27,245 nt of DNA from positions 1 to 27,245 of IMG/VR virus record IMGVR_UViG_3300009081_000038, one strand, 5' to 3'. A program made the position numbers and the translations under genes. Positions 26,635 through 27,245 of the stretch are shown piece after piece (the first letter of the stretch is position 1; each line of letters begins with the position of its first letter). The stretch is from a virus. A model generated the notes under the pieces. The model did not search any database. It saw only the letters and a program-made list of their open reading frames with translations, and had not been told where the DNA came from.

Positions 26635-27245
26635 GTGCATCGCATCTCTGGCAACGGCCTCAAGGTCCAATCGTGGGCGCAGACGCAGTGGGCGACCAAG
26701 CCCACCAACCACGATCCAAATCCGCCGATCAACCTCGAGGAATCGAGCGACGTCACGCTCGGCGACGCCGTCGTCAGCGGCAGCGCGACGGTAGGGTCTG
26801 GTAGCGGCGTCAACGCAACCGGCGCAATCACCCTCGACACCGTCGCCGTCTCGGGCAGTGGCCGGCAGACGCACGTTGCGACAGGTGCTGTCACCCTCGG
26901 CACCGTCGTCTCGGCTGGTAGCGGCCGGCAGACACACGTCGCGACTGGCGCTGTCACGCTGGACACGGTGGCCGTTGCCGCAAGCGGCTCGCCCGTCATC
27001 GTCGCGACCGGGGCAGTCACCCTCGGCACGGTGGCGTTCTCTGGTGGCGGCCAGCAAACACACGTCGCCACCGGCTCCATCACCCTGGACGCCGTCGCCT
27101 GCACTGGCGTCGTCTCCGACGTCGTCTTCGGCACAAGCGCGGTCACTCTCGACACCGTCACCGTCGCGGGATCGGGCGACGTCGGCGCATCATCCGTCGA
27201 TGGCACTGGCGCTATCACGCTGGATGCCGTCACGGTTGCAGGTAC
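26635..27245 (+). CDS. Tandem-repeat structural protein, runs off the window end
   Basis: GTG 26635 has AGGAGGT at 26621-26627, an ideal ribosome site. The first 203 codons are visible without a stop. The N-terminus is MHRISGNGLKVQSWAQTQWA, followed by a linker and then tandem 21-residue beta repeats of the type ATGAVTLDTVAV-SG-GRQTHV. Such Ala/Thr/Gly/Val repeats form beta-solenoid or fibre-like structures in phage fibres. Joined to the left edge it would be 214 residues and complete, ending AGTINRQSRERGK. The reverse strand also carries a long open frame here, but it is a by-product of the repeat composition. Confidence 0.78.
   Translation, partial: MHRISGNGLKVQSWAQTQWATKPTNHDPNPPINLEESSDVTLGDAVVSGSATVGSGSGVNATGAITLDTVAVSGSGRQTHVATGAVTLGTVVSAGSGRQTHVATGAVTLDTVAVAASGSPVIVATGAVTLGTVAFSGGGQQTHVATGSITLDAVACTGVVSDVVFGTSAVTLDTVTVAGSGDVGASSVDGTGAITLDAVTVAG
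26815..27129 (+). repeat. Five 63-bp tandem coding repeats
   Basis: Units begin at 26815, 26878, 26941, 27004 and 27067; each encodes 21 residues starting ATGA(I/V)TL or ATGSITL. Partial or divergent units precede (SSDVTLG) and follow (GTSAVTL, then GTGAITL). The DNA copies differ at many third positions, so the array is diversified rather than recently expanded, and length changes by recombination remain possible. Confidence 0.88.

Noticed and set aside
26325-27233. A 302-codon minus-strand frame with repeated VTAPVATCVCRPL units
   Set aside because: It is the complement of the plus-strand tandem repeats and of the end of the structural gene at 25488. The plus frame has an ideal ribosome site and a sensible repeat; the minus frame does not.
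1-27245. Prophage integration genes, tRNAs, CRISPR arrays or insertion sequences
   Set aside because: No integrase, transposase, tRNA cloverleaf or spaced repeat array was seen. The only tandem array is the coding 63-bp repeat near the right end.

Overview
The window reads as a tailed double-stranded DNA bacteriophage (Caudoviricetes-like) with high GC (above 60 percent by eye), densely packed genes, many GTG starts and long runs of ATGA/GTGA/TGATG start-stop overlaps. No integrase, tRNA, rRNA, CRISPR array or insertion sequence was seen. It may be a complete genome that was circular or circularly permuted and cut open inside one gene. The repeat-rich coding frame that runs off the right end (26635..27245) would continue in frame into the ten codons and TAG stop at the left end (2..34), giving a 214-residue protein, and the late operon would then run unbroken from 17124 across the ends to 3863. 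The host cannot be named from the sequence; a GC-rich bacterium is the most that can be said.

Layout. (1) 1-3863, plus strand: end of the late operon, with a small virion protein, a metallophosphoesterase, and a lysis-like cassette made of a small membrane protein, a patatin-like phospholipase, two short membrane or coiled-coil proteins, a 42-residue protein and a C39-like peptidase (candidate endolysin). (2) 3853-8946, minus strand: a translationally coupled operon from a strong promoter at 8993-9021. It carries small proteins, a ParB-like/DGQHR protein, a Mom-like DNA modification enzyme, a DNA methyltransferase, coiled-coil proteins with a duplicated domain, and a zinc-finger protein. (3) 9078-11680, minus strand: recombination and nucleic-acid module with a RecA-like ATPase (Sak4 type), a DUF669 single-strand-binding-like protein, an XRE regulator, a RusA-like resolvase and a 3'-5' exonuclease. 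(4) 11755-15970, plus strand: a superfamily 2 helicase, a small HTH protein, and a primase-polymerase/helicase whose frame is split by one in-frame TAG. Modules 3 and 4 diverge from a palindromic promoter region at 11699-11732. (5) 15971-17123: regulatory region with two small genes, three intrinsic terminators and two promoters. (6) 17124-27245, plus strand: packaging and morphogenesis genes (candidate small terminase, large terminase, portal, MuF-like head protein, gpG-like morphogenesis protein, connector-type proteins, tail-tube-like protein and structural proteins of unknown role).

How it fits together. Early transcription probably leaves 11700 in both directions and 8990 leftward, making the replication, recombination and DNA-modification proteins. 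Late transcription probably starts at 17003-17031, but an intrinsic terminator at 17065-17097 lies between that promoter and the first packaging gene, which suggests attenuation or antitermination control. Mom and the methyltransferase probably protect the DNA from host restriction. The lysis-like genes come last in the late operon. The most notable points are the promoter-terminator arrangement, the amber codon in the primase-helicase, the Mom/DGQHR/methyltransferase operon, the patatin in a lysis cassette, a duplicated short domain, a strong excess of GTCGAC, and the absence of any gene long enough to be a classical tape measure.
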